Source: Salibacterium salarium
GTDB taxonomy: Bacteria > Bacillota > Bacilli > Bacillales > Marinococcaceae
NCBI RefSeq assembly: GCF_030813635.1
Contig: NZ_JAUSUM010000001.1
Coordinates: forward strand, 1,135,246-1,199,245
Length of the DNA: 64,000 nucleotides
Reading direction: 5' to 3'
Of this stretch, positions 35,153 to 43,770 are shown piece by piece (the first letter of the stretch is position 1; each line of letters opens with the position of its first letter). The notes under the pieces are model-generated. The model ran no database searches. It was given only the letters and a program-made list of their open reading frames with translations, and was not told where the DNA came from. The position numbers were made by a program, and so were the translations under genes.

Positions 35153-36655
35153 ATGATTGATATCCTATTGAATACAGCAACCACGGAACGGCGCGGAGCT
35201 GTCAGAGAAAATGGGAAAATAAAAGAAATATTTATTGAACGACCGGCAGAAGAACGGATTGCTGGAAGCATTTATAAAGGACGCGTAAAAGATGTGCTGC
35301 CGGGTATGCAAGCAGCTTTTGTCGATATTGGACGTAAAAAAAATGGTTTTTTGTATCGGGACGAGTTAGTTGGATACAAGCTGTTAGATGAAGCTTATGA
35401 GGTAAAAGAAAAACGGAGTATATCTGAGTTTATTACTGAAGGACAAGAAGTTGTCGTGCAAGTAACCAAAGAAGAGTTTGGACAAAAAGGAGCACGTCTT
35501 ACCGAAAACGTGTCTCTCTCGGGAAAATATACGGTGTATTTACCTGATGGTGGTTATATAGGCGTCTCTAAAAAAATGTCAACAGAGGATAGCCGTGAAA
35601 AATGGCGGACTCAGGCGCAAAGGATGCTTCATAACCAAGAAGGTGTCATTATAAGAACGATTTGTGAACCGTTGGCTGAAGATATCGTTGCTGAAGATAT
35701 CCGTTTTTTACGTGAGGATTGGGAACGGCTGATGAAGGATGCTAAAACAAAGCGCACCCCAAGTCTTATCTATCAGGATGGTGGTATTGTCGAAAGAGTT
35801 TTGCGTGATTATCCGTTGGAACAAATTCAACAGATTATTATGGATCACCTTCCTGATGTTCAATATGTTAAACGATTATTACGTTATGAAGAAAAAGATA
35901 TAGAAAAAGTAGTTCACTATAAAGGGAATGAGAATCTTTTTTCCTCTCAAGGAGTGGAAAAGGAACTGGATAAAGCGTTAAAACCGACAGTATGGTTGAA
36001 AAACGGTGGATTTCTTATGATTGAAAAAACAGAAGCGTTGACCGTTATTGATGTGAATACAGGTCGCTATACGGGCAAGCAGGATTTAGAAGAAACAATT
36101 CGAAAAACAAATATAGAAGCAGCCGTTGAAATTGCAACACAATTGCGTTTACGGGATATATCCGGTCTCATTGTGATTGATTTTATCGACATGAAAAAAG
36201 AAGAGAATAAAGAGACAGTGGTAAATACGTTAGAGCGTGAGTTAGGAAAAGATCGTACAAAAACGAATGTTGCCGGGATGAGTTCTTTAGGACTTGTCGA
36301 GATGACTCGTAAGAAAATACGAAAAGGCCTGGCAGATACATTACTGCAGGCGTGTGAACCTTGCAATGGTGCTGGATTGGTTTTTTCGGAGGAAGCGATT
36401 GCATACCAGATAGAACGTCTCCTGCATGAATATCGGGAAACAGAGGCTGAAGCGATGGTATTGGAAGTACCGAAACGAGTGTACGAATGGCTCCACGACC
36501 AAGGCGCGCAATTTTTAAGTTCGTGGGAAAATCGATATCATTTCACGTTGTTTTTATGTGGTTCCCCTTTTACTGAGAAGATAACGATTCGTTACAACGG
36601 AACAATACAAATCGCAAAGGACAGACTTGAAAGCTTAAAACGAGCTGGAGAATAA
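35153..36655 (+). CDS. rng: Ribonuclease G (RNase E/G family)
   Basis: A 500-residue Rne/Rng. It has the S1 domain (residues ~35-120: GSIYKGRVKDVLPGMQAAFV), the AU-rich RNA-binding region, the DNase I-like catalytic core with DVNTGRYTGK (near residue 302) and DFIDMKKEEN (near residue 343), and the zinc-link CEPCNGAG near residue 402. It cleaves single-stranded AU-rich RNA and matures rRNA ends. B. subtilis lacks an RNase E/G, but many other Bacillaceae keep it at this spot between spoIVFB and rplU. Confidence 0.94.
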   Translation: MIDILLNTATTERRGAVRENGKIKEIFIERPAEERIAGSIYKGRVKDVLPGMQAAFVDIGRKKNGFLYRDELVGYKLLDEAYEVKEKRSISEFITEGQEVVVQVTKEEFGQKGARLTENVSLSGKYTVYLPDGGYIGVSKKMSTEDSREKWRTQAQRMLHNQEGVIIRTICEPLAEDIVAEDIRFLREDWERLMKDAKTKRTPSLIYQDGGIVERVLRDYPLEQIQQIIMDHLPDVQYVKRLLRYEEKDIEKVVHYKGNENLFSSQGVEKELDKALKPTVWLKNGGFLMIEKTEALTVIDVNTGRYTGKQDLEETIRKTNIEAAVEIATQLRLRDISGLIVIDFIDMKKEENKETVVNTLERELGKDRTKTNVAGMSSLGLVEMTRKKIRKGLADTLLQACEPCNGAGLVFSEEAIAYQIERLLHEYRETEAEAMVLEVPKRVYEWLHDQGAQFLSSWENRYHFTLFLCGSPFTEKITIRYNGTIQIAKDRLESLKRAGE

Positions 36656-36667
36656 GCGGAACCGTGA

Positions 36668-36696
36668 TTGACAGAGGGATTGGGCTGTGGTATTAT
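36668..36696 (+). promoter_or_regulatory. Sigma-A promoter of the rplU operon
   Basis: Perfect TTGACA (36668-36673), 17-base spacer, TATTAT (36691-36696). Confidence 0.8.
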
Positions 36697-36702
36697 TTCT
36701 TT

Positions 36703-36804
36703 TGTTAGTTGTTTGGTTTGCACCCAAACTTCAACCGCGCATATACAGGTTATAAGTCCGAGAGGCACCTGTGTTGGCGAGTCTAAGTCATAGGAGGTGC
36801 TGAT
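36703..36804 (+). ncRNA. Ribosomal protein L21 leader (autoregulatory 5' UTR)
   Basis: The ~100-nt transcribed leader between the promoter and the rplU ATG contains GGTTATAAGTCCGAGAGGC and ACCTGTGTTGGCGAGTC, which I recognise from the conserved L21 leader of Firmicutes. Several short arms can pair (AGGCACCT with AGGAGGTGCT near the ribosome site). It probably binds L21 and limits rplU-prp-rpmA expression. Recognition is from memory; a covariance-model hit would settle it. Confidence 0.7.
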
Positions 36805-37113
36805 ATGTACGCTATTATTGAAACCGGTGGTAAACAGGTGAAAGTGGAAGAAGGTCAAGAGATTTATATTGAAAAACTGGACGCTTCCCAAGATGAGACT
36901 GTAACGTTTGACAACGTTGTTTTCGTTGGCGGCGATGATGTTAAGGTAGGTTCTCCTTTTGTTGATGGCGCAAAAGTCACAGGAAAAGTAGACAAACACG
37001 GTCGTCAAAAGAAAATCACGGTATTTAAATTCAAAAAAAGAAAAAAATACCGTCGTAAACACGGTCACCGTCAACCATATACCAAAGTGGTTATTGACAA
37101 AATTGAAGCATAA
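36805..37113 (+). CDS. rplU: 50S ribosomal protein L21
   Basis: A 102-residue L21 starting [20 protein letters not shown], with the conserved C-terminus [15 protein letters not shown] and a [14 protein letters not shown]-binding segment. GGAGGT lies upstream. First gene of the rplU-prp-rpmA operon. Confidence 0.97.
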   Translation: MYAIIETGGKQVKVEEGQEIYIEKLDASQDETVTFDNVVFVGGDDVKVGSPFVDGAKVTGKVDKHGRQKKITVFKFKKRKKYRRKHGHRQPYTKVVIDKIEA

Positions 37114-37124
37114 GGTCGACTGCC

Positions 37125-37454
37125 ATGATTAACGTAAAGGTAGACCGCAACGATACGAAACGTATTACTGCTTTCTCCATGTCCGGTCACGCTGACAGTG
37201 GACCATATGGATATGATCTTGTCTGTGCTGGAGCTTCTGCTGTCTCATTTGGAACGGTTAATGCCATTGATGCCTTATGTGAAGTAGAGCTTGATGTGGA
37301 TATGGCTGATGAAGGTGGTTACATTCATTGTGTGGTACCTGGTCATGTGACAGGGCACGTCAGCAACGAGGTGCAGTTGCTTTTAGAAGGAATGCTCGTC
37401 TCGTTGCAAACAATCGCTAATGAGTACAGCGATTATATACAAATTTCAGATTAA
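37125..37454 (+). CDS. prp: Ribosomal-processing cysteine protease Prp
   Basis: A 109-residue YsxB/Prp. Catalytic His and Cys are in SGHADSGPYGYDLVCAGASA. Prp removes the N-terminal extension of Firmicutes L27 before ribosome assembly and is always encoded between rplU and rpmA, as here. The L27 encoded next does carry such an extension. Confidence 0.94.
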   Translation: MINVKVDRNDTKRITAFSMSGHADSGPYGYDLVCAGASAVSFGTVNAIDALCEVELDVDMADEGGYIHCVVPGHVTGHVSNEVQLLLEGMLVSLQTIANEYSDYIQISD

Positions 37455-37469
37455 TAGGAGGTGAGAAAT

Positions 37470-37772
37470 ATGTTGAAATTGGATCTCCAATTTTTCGCCC
37501 AGAAAAAAGGTGTAGGTAGTACGAAAAACGGTCGTGATTCGATCGCAAAACGCCTTGGACCAAAACGTGCAGACGGTCAGCACGTAACTGGCGGATCTAT
37601 CCTTGTACGTCAACGCGGCACTAGCATTTATCCTGGTGAGAACGTGGGTAAAGGCGGTGACGACACGCTTTTCTCTAAAGTAGACGGCGTGGTAAGGTTT
37701 GAACGCGTTGGTAAAAAACGTAAGCAAGTGAGCGTTTACGCAAATGAATCAAAGCAGGTTCAAGAAGCGTAA
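37470..37772 (+). CDS. rpmA: 50S ribosomal protein L27 with Prp-cleaved N-terminal extension
   Basis: A 100-residue L27. The N-terminus [20 protein letters not shown] contains the LQFFA Prp site, so mature L27 should begin after this alanine at the QKKG segment. [17 protein letters not shown] follows. ATG 37470 has AGGAGGTGAGAA at correct spacing; an in-frame start at 37461 lies within it. It ends the operon ahead of a strong terminator. In B. subtilis spo0B and obg follow; they are not here. Confidence 0.97.
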   Translation: MLKLDLQFFAQKKGVGSTKNGRDSIAKRLGPKRADGQHVTGGSILVRQRGTSIYPGENVGKGGDDTLFSKVDGVVRFERVGKKRKQVSVYANESKQVQEA

Positions 37773-37781
37773 CGTCAAAGA

Positions 37782-37813
37782 AAACGTCTCATTATTTAAT
37801 GAGGCGTTTTTTT
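37782..37813 (+). terminator. Intrinsic terminator after rpmA
   Basis: AAACGTCTCATT and AATGAGGCGTTT pair (one G-U) around a 4-base loop, followed by T. Confidence 0.85.
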
Positions 37814-37976
37814 ATGTACATATAAATAAAAATAACGTGCGCATAAGAGGATAACGTATAATATAAACAACCATTGTCGAATGTATGCTTTTTGACAAAT
37901 GTAAAAATAGCTTTCAAGGTTATATGGACAAGTTTATACTGAAAAAAGAGATAAATGTAAAAAAAGGAGGAGACAA

Positions 37977-38717
37977 ATGAAAATCACTGTAGTAGGTTAT
38001 TGGCACGCTTTTCCGGAAGCTGGAGAAGCAACATCTGGGTATTTGATTGAAGAAGATGGATTCAAAGTATTAATGGATTGCGGCAGTGGAGTTGCGTCTC
38101 AAGTACAGCACTACTGCGATTTGGGCGAACTGGATGCAGTTGTTATTTCTCACTATCATGATGACCACGTATCTGATATAGGATCGTTTCATTATTATCG
38201 TTTGTTGCAGCCTCATATTTCTACATCTCCACAAAAACCTTTTACGATTTATGGCCACAGGGAAGACTCCGAAGCTTTTGAAAAATTGTCGTTTGAAGGT
38301 AAAGTGAATACTCAAGCTTATAAAGCAAATCAATCGCTACAGATAGGCCCCTTTACGTTTCACTTTTATAAAACAACACACCCTGTTCCTTGTTATGCGA
38401 TGAGAATAGAAACGCAGCATTCAACACTTTTTTACACAGCAGACACAGGATTCACAACAGAAATTGCTCAAGCAGCAGCAGGTGCAGATTTACTAATTGC
38501 TGAATCGAGCTTCTATAAAGGACAAGACAGCTCGCCATTCGGTCATATGACAAGTGAAGAGGCGGGTCAAATGGCAGGTCTTGCAAAAGTTCCAGCTTTA
38601 TTGTTAACACACCTGCCACACTTTGGTGATCATAAACAACTTGTAATAGAGGCGCAAAATGAGTGTCCGGATACTCATGTCGAAACAGCATCATCTGGCT
38701 GGTCTAAAAATATATAA
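37977..38717 (+). CDS. Metallo-beta-lactamase-fold hydrolase (YhfI-like)
   Basis: A 246-residue MBL-fold protein. The metal motif is ISHYHDDHVSDIGSFHYYR (H-x-H-x-D-H) near residue 58, with further ligands in TTHPVPCYAM, YTADTGFT and LLTHLPHFGD. This is the layout of RNase Z-like/YhfI hydrolases; substrate unknown. It starts with a strong AAGGAGGAG and has its own terminator. Confidence 0.85.
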   Translation: MKITVVGYWHAFPEAGEATSGYLIEEDGFKVLMDCGSGVASQVQHYCDLGELDAVVISHYHDDHVSDIGSFHYYRLLQPHISTSPQKPFTIYGHREDSEAFEKLSFEGKVNTQAYKANQSLQIGPFTFHFYKTTHPVPCYAMRIETQHSTLFYTADTGFTTEIAQAAAGADLLIAESSFYKGQDSSPFGHMTSEEAGQMAGLAKVPALLLTHLPHFGDHKQLVIEAQNECPDTHVETASSGWSKNI

Positions 38718-38739
38718 CAACGACTTAATTTTTGGATGA

Positions 38740-38780
38740 AGTCTCCAATCCGCATGTAGAGGGTTGGAGACTTTTTTTAT
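38740..38780 (+). terminator. Intrinsic terminator after the MBL hydrolase gene
   Basis: AGTCTCCAA and TTGGAGACT form a perfect stem, followed by seven T. Confidence 0.85.
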
Positions 38781-38844
38781 AACGAATTTCAGGCGATTTT
38801 CTTGTGTGATTTTGAAAACTATATCGGACCAATTTGATCAAAGA

Positions 38845-38881
38845 TTTACAAGATACAATATTTATTTACAAAATCTTAACA
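38845..38881 (+). promoter_or_regulatory. Candidate PhoP boxes upstream of pstS
   Basis: TTTACA at 38865-38870 and TTAACA at 38876-38881 lie 11 bases apart, the spacing of B. subtilis PhoP repeats (TT-ACA every 11). A further TTTACA lies at 38845-38850. They end about 42 bases upstream of a TATACT -10. Confidence 0.6.
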
Positions 38882-38922
38882 CCAGCACCATGTATGCTTA
38901 ATATTCCTCTCCTATACTTGTC

Positions 38923-38928
38923 CTTGTG
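38923..38928 (+). promoter_or_regulatory. -10 box of the pst promoter
   Basis: TATACT, with no good -35, as expected for a PhoP-activated promoter; 65 bases ahead of the pstS start. Confidence 0.5.
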
Positions 38929-38992
38929 AGTGGGGAGAGGAACACACTCCTTTAAAACTATTAACCTACAGAAAAAAGAGGAGGAATTACTC

Positions 38993-40012
38993 GTGAGCAT
39001 GAAAAAAGTATGGATGCTCTTAGCACTAGTAGCCGTTATGGTATTTGCGGTAGCTTGTGGAGAAGGAGAGACAGATGAAACCGATGATACAGGATCAACA
39101 GAGGAAGACGGTACAGAGGAAGAAACTTCTGGTGATGGTTCGGAAGAAGAAGTTTCTGCTGAAGAAGGAGAACTAACCGGAGAAGTGGCAATTGACGGAT
39201 CTTCTACAGTGTTCCCGATTATGGAAGCAATCTCTGAAGAATATACAGCAGAAGAGCCAGATGTTCAAGCCCCTGTAGGAGTTTCCGGATCCGGCGGCGG
39301 ATTTGAAAAATTCATCGCTGGGGAAACAGATTTAAGTAATGCTTCTCGTGAAATAAAAGATGAAGAAGCTGAGGCACTAGAGGAAAATGGAATCGATTTT
39401 TTTGAAATGCCGCTTGCTTATGATGGTCTATCGGTCGTAGTGAGTCAAGAAAATGACTTTGTTGACCATCTAACTGTGGAAGAATTGAAACAAATATGGG
39501 TTGACGGTGGCGCTGAAACATGGAATGACGTTCGCGACGAATGGCCGGAAGAGCCAATTGAACGTTTTGCTCCAGGTACAGATTCCGGCACATTTGACTA
39601 CTGGAATGAAGTAATCCTTGAAGATGAAGATATTAATCGTAACGCTCAAATGTCTGAAGATGATAATGTACTCGTAACCGGTGTGCAAGGAAGTCAATAT
39701 GCAACAGCATTTTTTGGATACGCCTATTACGCTGAAAACAAAGATAGTTTGAAAGTCGTTCCGGTTGATAATGGAGATGGACCAGTCGAGCCATCTGAAG
39801 AGACAATTAATGACGGCTCTTATGCTCCATTATCACGTCCTTTGTTCACTTATGTGAAAGAGGAATCTCTGCAGGAACCGCAAGTTGTTGACTACGTGAA
39901 ATTCCTTAATGAGAATGCCGGTGATATGGCACTTGAAGTTGGTTATGTTAATTTAACGGAAGAAGAATATGATGAAAACATGGAAAAAATAGAAGAAGTA
40001 GCAGGAGAATAA
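38993..40012 (+). CDS. pstS: Phosphate-binding lipoprotein PstS
   Basis: A 339-residue lipoprotein with signal peptide and lipobox (VMVFAVAC, lipidated Cys near residue 19). An acidic linker of about 40 residues follows (DETDDTGSTEEDGTEEETSG). The PstS core begins at VAIDGSSTVFPIMEAI, with phosphate-site motifs SGSGGGFEKF and APGTDSGTFDYW. The acidic linker is longer than in B. subtilis and typical of halophiles. GTG 38993 is the best start, eight bases after AGAGGAGGA; ATG 38999 is the alternative. First gene of pstSCAB-phoU. Confidence 0.95.
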   Translation: MSMKKVWMLLALVAVMVFAVACGEGETDETDDTGSTEEDGTEEETSGDGSEEEVSAEEGELTGEVAIDGSSTVFPIMEAISEEYTAEEPDVQAPVGVSGSGGGFEKFIAGETDLSNASREIKDEEAEALEENGIDFFEMPLAYDGLSVVVSQENDFVDHLTVEELKQIWVDGGAETWNDVRDEWPEEPIERFAPGTDSGTFDYWNEVILEDEDINRNAQMSEDDNVLVTGVQGSQYATAFFGYAYYAENKDSLKVVPVDNGDGPVEPSEETINDGSYAPLSRPLFTYVKEESLQEPQVVDYVKFLNENAGDMALEVGYVNLTEEEYDENMEKIEEVAGE

Positions 40013-40017
40013 AAAAA

Positions 40018-40052
40018 GAAAGGTAGGATGCCTGCATCTTACCTTTCTATTT
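40018..40052 (+). terminator. Attenuating hairpin between pstS and pstC
   Basis: GAAAGGTAGGATG and CATCTTACCTTTC pair with one G-U around CCTG, followed by TATTTT. It probably lets some transcripts end after pstS, giving excess binding protein over transporter. Confidence 0.7.
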
Positions 40053-40151
40053 TCCCATCATTTGTGATAGGAACGACAGCAGACCAGCTTATGCTGCAAA
40101 TAAACGTTACTATGTTATCTGAAACACCGTGAAACTCAAGGGGGATGCGTG

Positions 40152-41090
40152 ATGAAAAACAGTTCCAAAACCTCAGTAAATAAAATGATAGAAGAAAAAG
40201 CTTCAAAAAAAGGGATGACGAACTTTGCTGAAAGCTTTATGCCGAAAGTTTTTTTATTTTGTGCCATTGTTTCTATTTTAACAACAGTAGGTATTGTATT
40301 AACTCTTTTATTTGAAACATTCACTTTTTTTAGTGAAATTTCGTTCATGGAATTTATTACAAGCCCCGATTGGTATCCAATGTTTGGAGATCCAGACTTT
40401 GGGATTCGTCCCCTCATTCTAGGTACGCTTACAATAGCGGGAATAGCAATGTGTGTTGCCATACCAATTGGACTAGCCTCTGCCATTTATTTGAGTGAAT
40501 ATGCATCGGATAAAGTAAGACGAATTGTTAAACCAATTCTAGAAGTACTAGCAGGAATTCCTACTATTGTGTATGGTTTCTTTGCGCTCACATTTATTAC
40601 TCCGATACTTCAAGCCTTAATACCAGGTCTGTCCATTTATAATGCACTAAGCCCTGGATTAGTAATGGGGGTAATGATTATCCCTATGGTTGCTTCGTTA
40701 TCCGAAGATGCAATGAGTTCCGTTCCTCAATCAATGCGAGAAGGAGCATTTGCGCTAGGAGCAACGCGATTTGAAGTGGCTGCAAAAGTAGTACTCCCGG
40801 CAGCTCTTTCCGGAATAATAGCTTCGTTTGTTTTAGCTATTTCAAGAGCAATTGGAGAAACAATGATTGTTACGGTTGCCGGAGGAGCAAACCCAACTAC
40901 TGATCTTGATATTACATCTTCTATGCAGACAATGACTGCTTATATCGTACAAGTAAGCTTGGGAGATGCAGGGTTTGGAACCACCGTATACTACAGCATA
41001 TACGCGGTTGGTATGACCTTATTTATATTCACTCTAATTATGAATATTGTTGCTCACTTCATCTCGAAACGATTTAGGGAGGTATATTGA
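40152..41090 (+). CDS. pstC: Phosphate ABC transporter permease PstC
   Basis: A 312-residue permease with six spans and the binding-protein-dependent transport EAA loop (REGAFALGATRFEVAAKVVLP). The N-terminal span sits at about residues 30-52. ATG 40152 follows AAGGGGGA; GTG 40149 is adjacent. It shares an ATGA-type overlap with pstA. Confidence 0.94.
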   Translation: MKNSSKTSVNKMIEEKASKKGMTNFAESFMPKVFLFCAIVSILTTVGIVLTLLFETFTFFSEISFMEFITSPDWYPMFGDPDFGIRPLILGTLTIAGIAMCVAIPIGLASAIYLSEYASDKVRRIVKPILEVLAGIPTIVYGFFALTFITPILQALIPGLSIYNALSPGLVMGVMIIPMVASLSEDAMSSVPQSMREGAFALGATRFEVAAKVVLPAALSGIIASFVLAISRAIGETMIVTVAGGANPTTDLDITSSMQTMTAYIVQVSLGDAGFGTTVYYSIYAVGMTLFIFTLIMNIVAHFISKRFREVY

Positions 41091-41992
41091 TGAAAGTTGC
41101 TGAACAAGAAGCACTAAATAAATCAGAGCGGGTAGGAAAAACTGCAAAATTATCCGGCCGACAATTAAAAAATAAAATATTTAAAGGGTTATTCATTGGA
41201 GCAACAGGTTTTAGTATTTTAATGCTCTTGATATTAATCATTCGGATATTGACTCAAGGACTTGGTTATTTAGATTGGGATTTATTATCATCCTATGCGT
41301 CAAGAAATCCAGAAGACGCCGGTATTTTATCAGCATTTGTAGGTACCATTTGGCTGATGGGAGTGACTGCTCCTATTTCTTTTATATTAGGAGTCGGTAC
41401 AGCTATATATTTAGAAGAATACGCAGGAAAAAATCGATTTACTGCGTTGATCCAAATGAATATTTCCAACTTAGCTGGTGTACCTTCGGTTGTGTTCGGA
41501 CTGCTGGGATTAACAATATTTGTTCGTGAAATGTCTCTAGGACGCAGCGTAATAGCTGGCGGGTTAACAATGGCTCTCTTGATTCTGCCGATAATTGTTG
41601 TCGCTTCTCAAGAGGCAATACGCTCTGTTCCAAATAATCTTAAAGAAGCTTCATATGCAATGGGAGCATCCAATTGGCAAACAGTCTATCGAGTTGTACT
41701 GCCAGCGGCTATACCCGGAATTTTAACAGGAAATATTTTAGCCTTGTCTCGTGCTATTGGTGAAACAGCACCGCTGATTATGATAGGGGCACTGACTTAT
41801 ATTGCCTTTTTACCAGAGGGATTATTGTCTCAATTTACTGTAATGCCGATTCAAATCTTTAATTGGACGAGTCGGCCTCAAGAAGAATTTCATCTTGTCG
41901 CTGCCTCGGGGATTATTATTCTATTACTCATGCTATTGATAATGAATTCAGTTGCTGTGTGGATACGTAACAAATTTCAACGTCGATTTTAA
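41090..41992 (+). CDS. pstA: Phosphate ABC transporter permease PstA
   Basis: A 300-residue permease with about six spans. The EAA loop is [21 protein letters not shown], and [15 protein letters not shown] is typical of PstA. ATG 41090 overlaps the pstC stop; AGGGAGG lies seven bases upstream. Confidence 0.94.
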   Translation: MKVAEQEALNKSERVGKTAKLSGRQLKNKIFKGLFIGATGFSILMLLILIIRILTQGLGYLDWDLLSSYASRNPEDAGILSAFVGTIWLMGVTAPISFILGVGTAIYLEEYAGKNRFTALIQMNISNLAGVPSVVFGLLGLTIFVREMSLGRSVIAGGLTMALLILPIIVVASQEAIRSVPNNLKEASYAMGASNWQTVYRVVLPAAIPGILTGNILALSRAIGETAPLIMIGALTYIAFLPEGLLSQFTVMPIQIFNWTSRPQEEFHLVAASGIIILLLMLLIMNSVAVWIRNKFQRRF

Positions 41993-42012
41993 AAAATAAA
42001 GAGGTGTTAATG

Positions 42013-42837
42013 ATGCTAGCAAGTGAAGATAAAAGTAAAGTAGACATGAACGACATGATTCAAAGAGATACAGAAGAAGACAGACAATCTGTGTATAGGG
42101 TGGACGAATTAAATCTTTGGTATGGAGAAGACCAAGCATTAAAAAACGTCGAAATGGATATACCGGAAAATCAAGTGACAGCTATTATCGGTCCTTCCGG
42201 GTGTGGGAAATCAACGTTTATAAAAACACTTAATCGTTTAACAGAGATGGTTCCATCAGTTAAAACAACAGGCGGTATTTATTACAGAGACCAAAATATT
42301 TTTGATAAAAAATATAAAGTAGAACTCCTTAGAACCAAAGTGGGAATGGTTTTTCAAAATCCAAACCCATTCCCTAAATCCATTTATGAAAACATTGTAT
42401 ATGGTCCAAAAATTCATGGGATAAAAGATAAAAAAGTGTTAGATGAAATCGTTGAAAATAGTTTAAGAGGGGCTGCGTTGTGGGATGAAGTGAAAGATCG
42501 CCTAAAAGAAAACGCATTTGGACTTTCAGGTGGACAACAACAACGTCTTTGTATAGCTAGATGTCTTGCTGTTGAACCAGATGTACTGCTTATGGATGAA
42601 CCAACGTCGGCACTTGATCCGATTTCAACCCTTAAAATCGAAGAGCTCGTTCAAGAGTTAAAAAAGAATTACAGCATTATTATTGTAACGCACAACATGC
42701 AACAAGCCGGAAGAATTTCAGACAACACTGCTTTTTTTCTTAACGGAGAAGTGGTGGAGTATGATAAAACGTCCAAGATTTTTTCATCTCCGGAAGATAA
42801 ACGTACAGAAGATTATATTTCCGGAAGATTTGGTTAA
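42013..42837 (+). CDS. pstB: Phosphate ABC transporter ATPase PstB
   Basis: A 274-residue ABC ATPase with Walker [11 protein letters not shown]-loop [17 protein letters not shown], signature [16 protein letters not shown] and Walker [14 protein letters not shown]. The N-terminal ~25 residues are an unusual charged extension. Start ATG 42013 or ATG 42010, both behind GAGGTG. Fourth gene of the pst operon. Confidence 0.96.
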   Translation: MLASEDKSKVDMNDMIQRDTEEDRQSVYRVDELNLWYGEDQALKNVEMDIPENQVTAIIGPSGCGKSTFIKTLNRLTEMVPSVKTTGGIYYRDQNIFDKKYKVELLRTKVGMVFQNPNPFPKSIYENIVYGPKIHGIKDKKVLDEIVENSLRGAALWDEVKDRLKENAFGLSGGQQQRLCIARCLAVEPDVLLMDEPTSALDPISTLKIEELVQELKKNYSIIIVTHNMQQAGRISDNTAFFLNGEVVEYDKTSKIFSSPEDKRTEDYISGRFG

Positions 42838-42854
42838 AAGGAGGGCGTTTCATT

Positions 42855-43505
42855 ATGGGGGTAAGAGGGTCGTATGAGCAAGAATTAAATCAGCTAAAAA
42901 AAGATTTGTTTGTAATGGGAGAACAAGTCATACAAGCCTTTTCTGCGTCTATTAATCTATTACAAACACAAGACAAATTAGAAATGGAACAATTAATTGA
43001 GAACGATGCGAAAATTAATCAAGCAGAACTGACAATTCATGATGATGCCACGATGATGATTGCCAGGCAGCAACCGGTGGCAACTGATTTACGAACTACG
43101 ATTGTAGCTTTAAAAATATCCAGTGATTTAGAGAGAGTTGGAGATCTAGCAGTTGATATTGTCAAAGCTTCAAGACGTATGGAAGAAAAAAAGAATGAAG
43201 AAGAAATTAATGCGATATTAGAAATGGCAGAAGTGGCACAAGACATGTTAAAGAAGGCAATGCTTGCTTATCAGGAGAGAGATATGATGAAAGCTCAGCA
43301 GATTGCCACCATGGATGACACCGTTGATAAGAAATATCGTCTTTATATTCAAAGTCTGTTTACCCTTACGGATGAAACGAATGCTGAGCAAACGACCCAA
43401 TTAGCTTTTATAGGAAGATATGTTGAAAGAATAGCAGATTACGCAACAAACCTTGCCGAATGGATTGTGTATGAATCAAGTGGTAAACATTTTGATTTAA
43501 ATTAA
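42855..43505 (+). CDS. phoU: Phosphate regulator PhoU
   Basis: A 216-residue two-repeat helical protein with metal-binding motifs E/D-x3-D in the conserved RQQPVATDLRTTIVALKIS, DLERVGDLAVDI and RYVERIADYATNLAEW segments. It restrains PhoR and Pst activity when phosphate is sufficient. AAGGAGGG precedes ATG 42855. Last gene of the operon, before a terminator. Confidence 0.95.
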   Translation: MGVRGSYEQELNQLKKDLFVMGEQVIQAFSASINLLQTQDKLEMEQLIENDAKINQAELTIHDDATMMIARQQPVATDLRTTIVALKISSDLERVGDLAVDIVKASRRMEEKKNEEEINAILEMAEVAQDMLKKAMLAYQERDMMKAQQIATMDDTVDKKYRLYIQSLFTLTDETNAEQTTQLAFIGRYVERIADYATNLAEWIVYESSGKHFDLN

Positions 43506-43520
43506 TAATTATAGAAGAAA

Positions 43521-43567
43521 GTTGTCCGATAGAGTGGATGTTTTCACTTAACGGGCAATTTTTTTAT
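43521..43567 (+). terminator. Terminator after phoU
   Basis: TTGTCCG and CGGGCAA arms with an inner GTG/CAC pairing, followed by seven T. Confidence 0.75.
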
Positions 43568-43670
43568 GTTGGAAGAAAAAACTGGATCTTTTAGAAGAAG
43601 TATTTTTTAGTAATATAGGTATATATAACTGGTTAATTAGTCACTATCCGCAAAAAAGAAGTGCTAGTTA

Positions 43671-43697
43671 TGAAATTTTTCATATATTAACCGATAT
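43671..43697 (+). promoter_or_regulatory. Candidate sigma-D promoter of the che operon
   Basis: TGAA (43671-43674), 15 bases, ACCGATAT (43690-43697), compared with the sigma-D consensus TAAA-N14-16-GCCGATAT; one mismatch in each half. Confidence 0.6.
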
Positions 43698-43770
43698 AAA
43701 AGTAGTAAAATGAAATGAGAGCAGAAAGAGAGTCGGATAAATAGATAGGAGTTCTAGGGAGGGTTAAACG

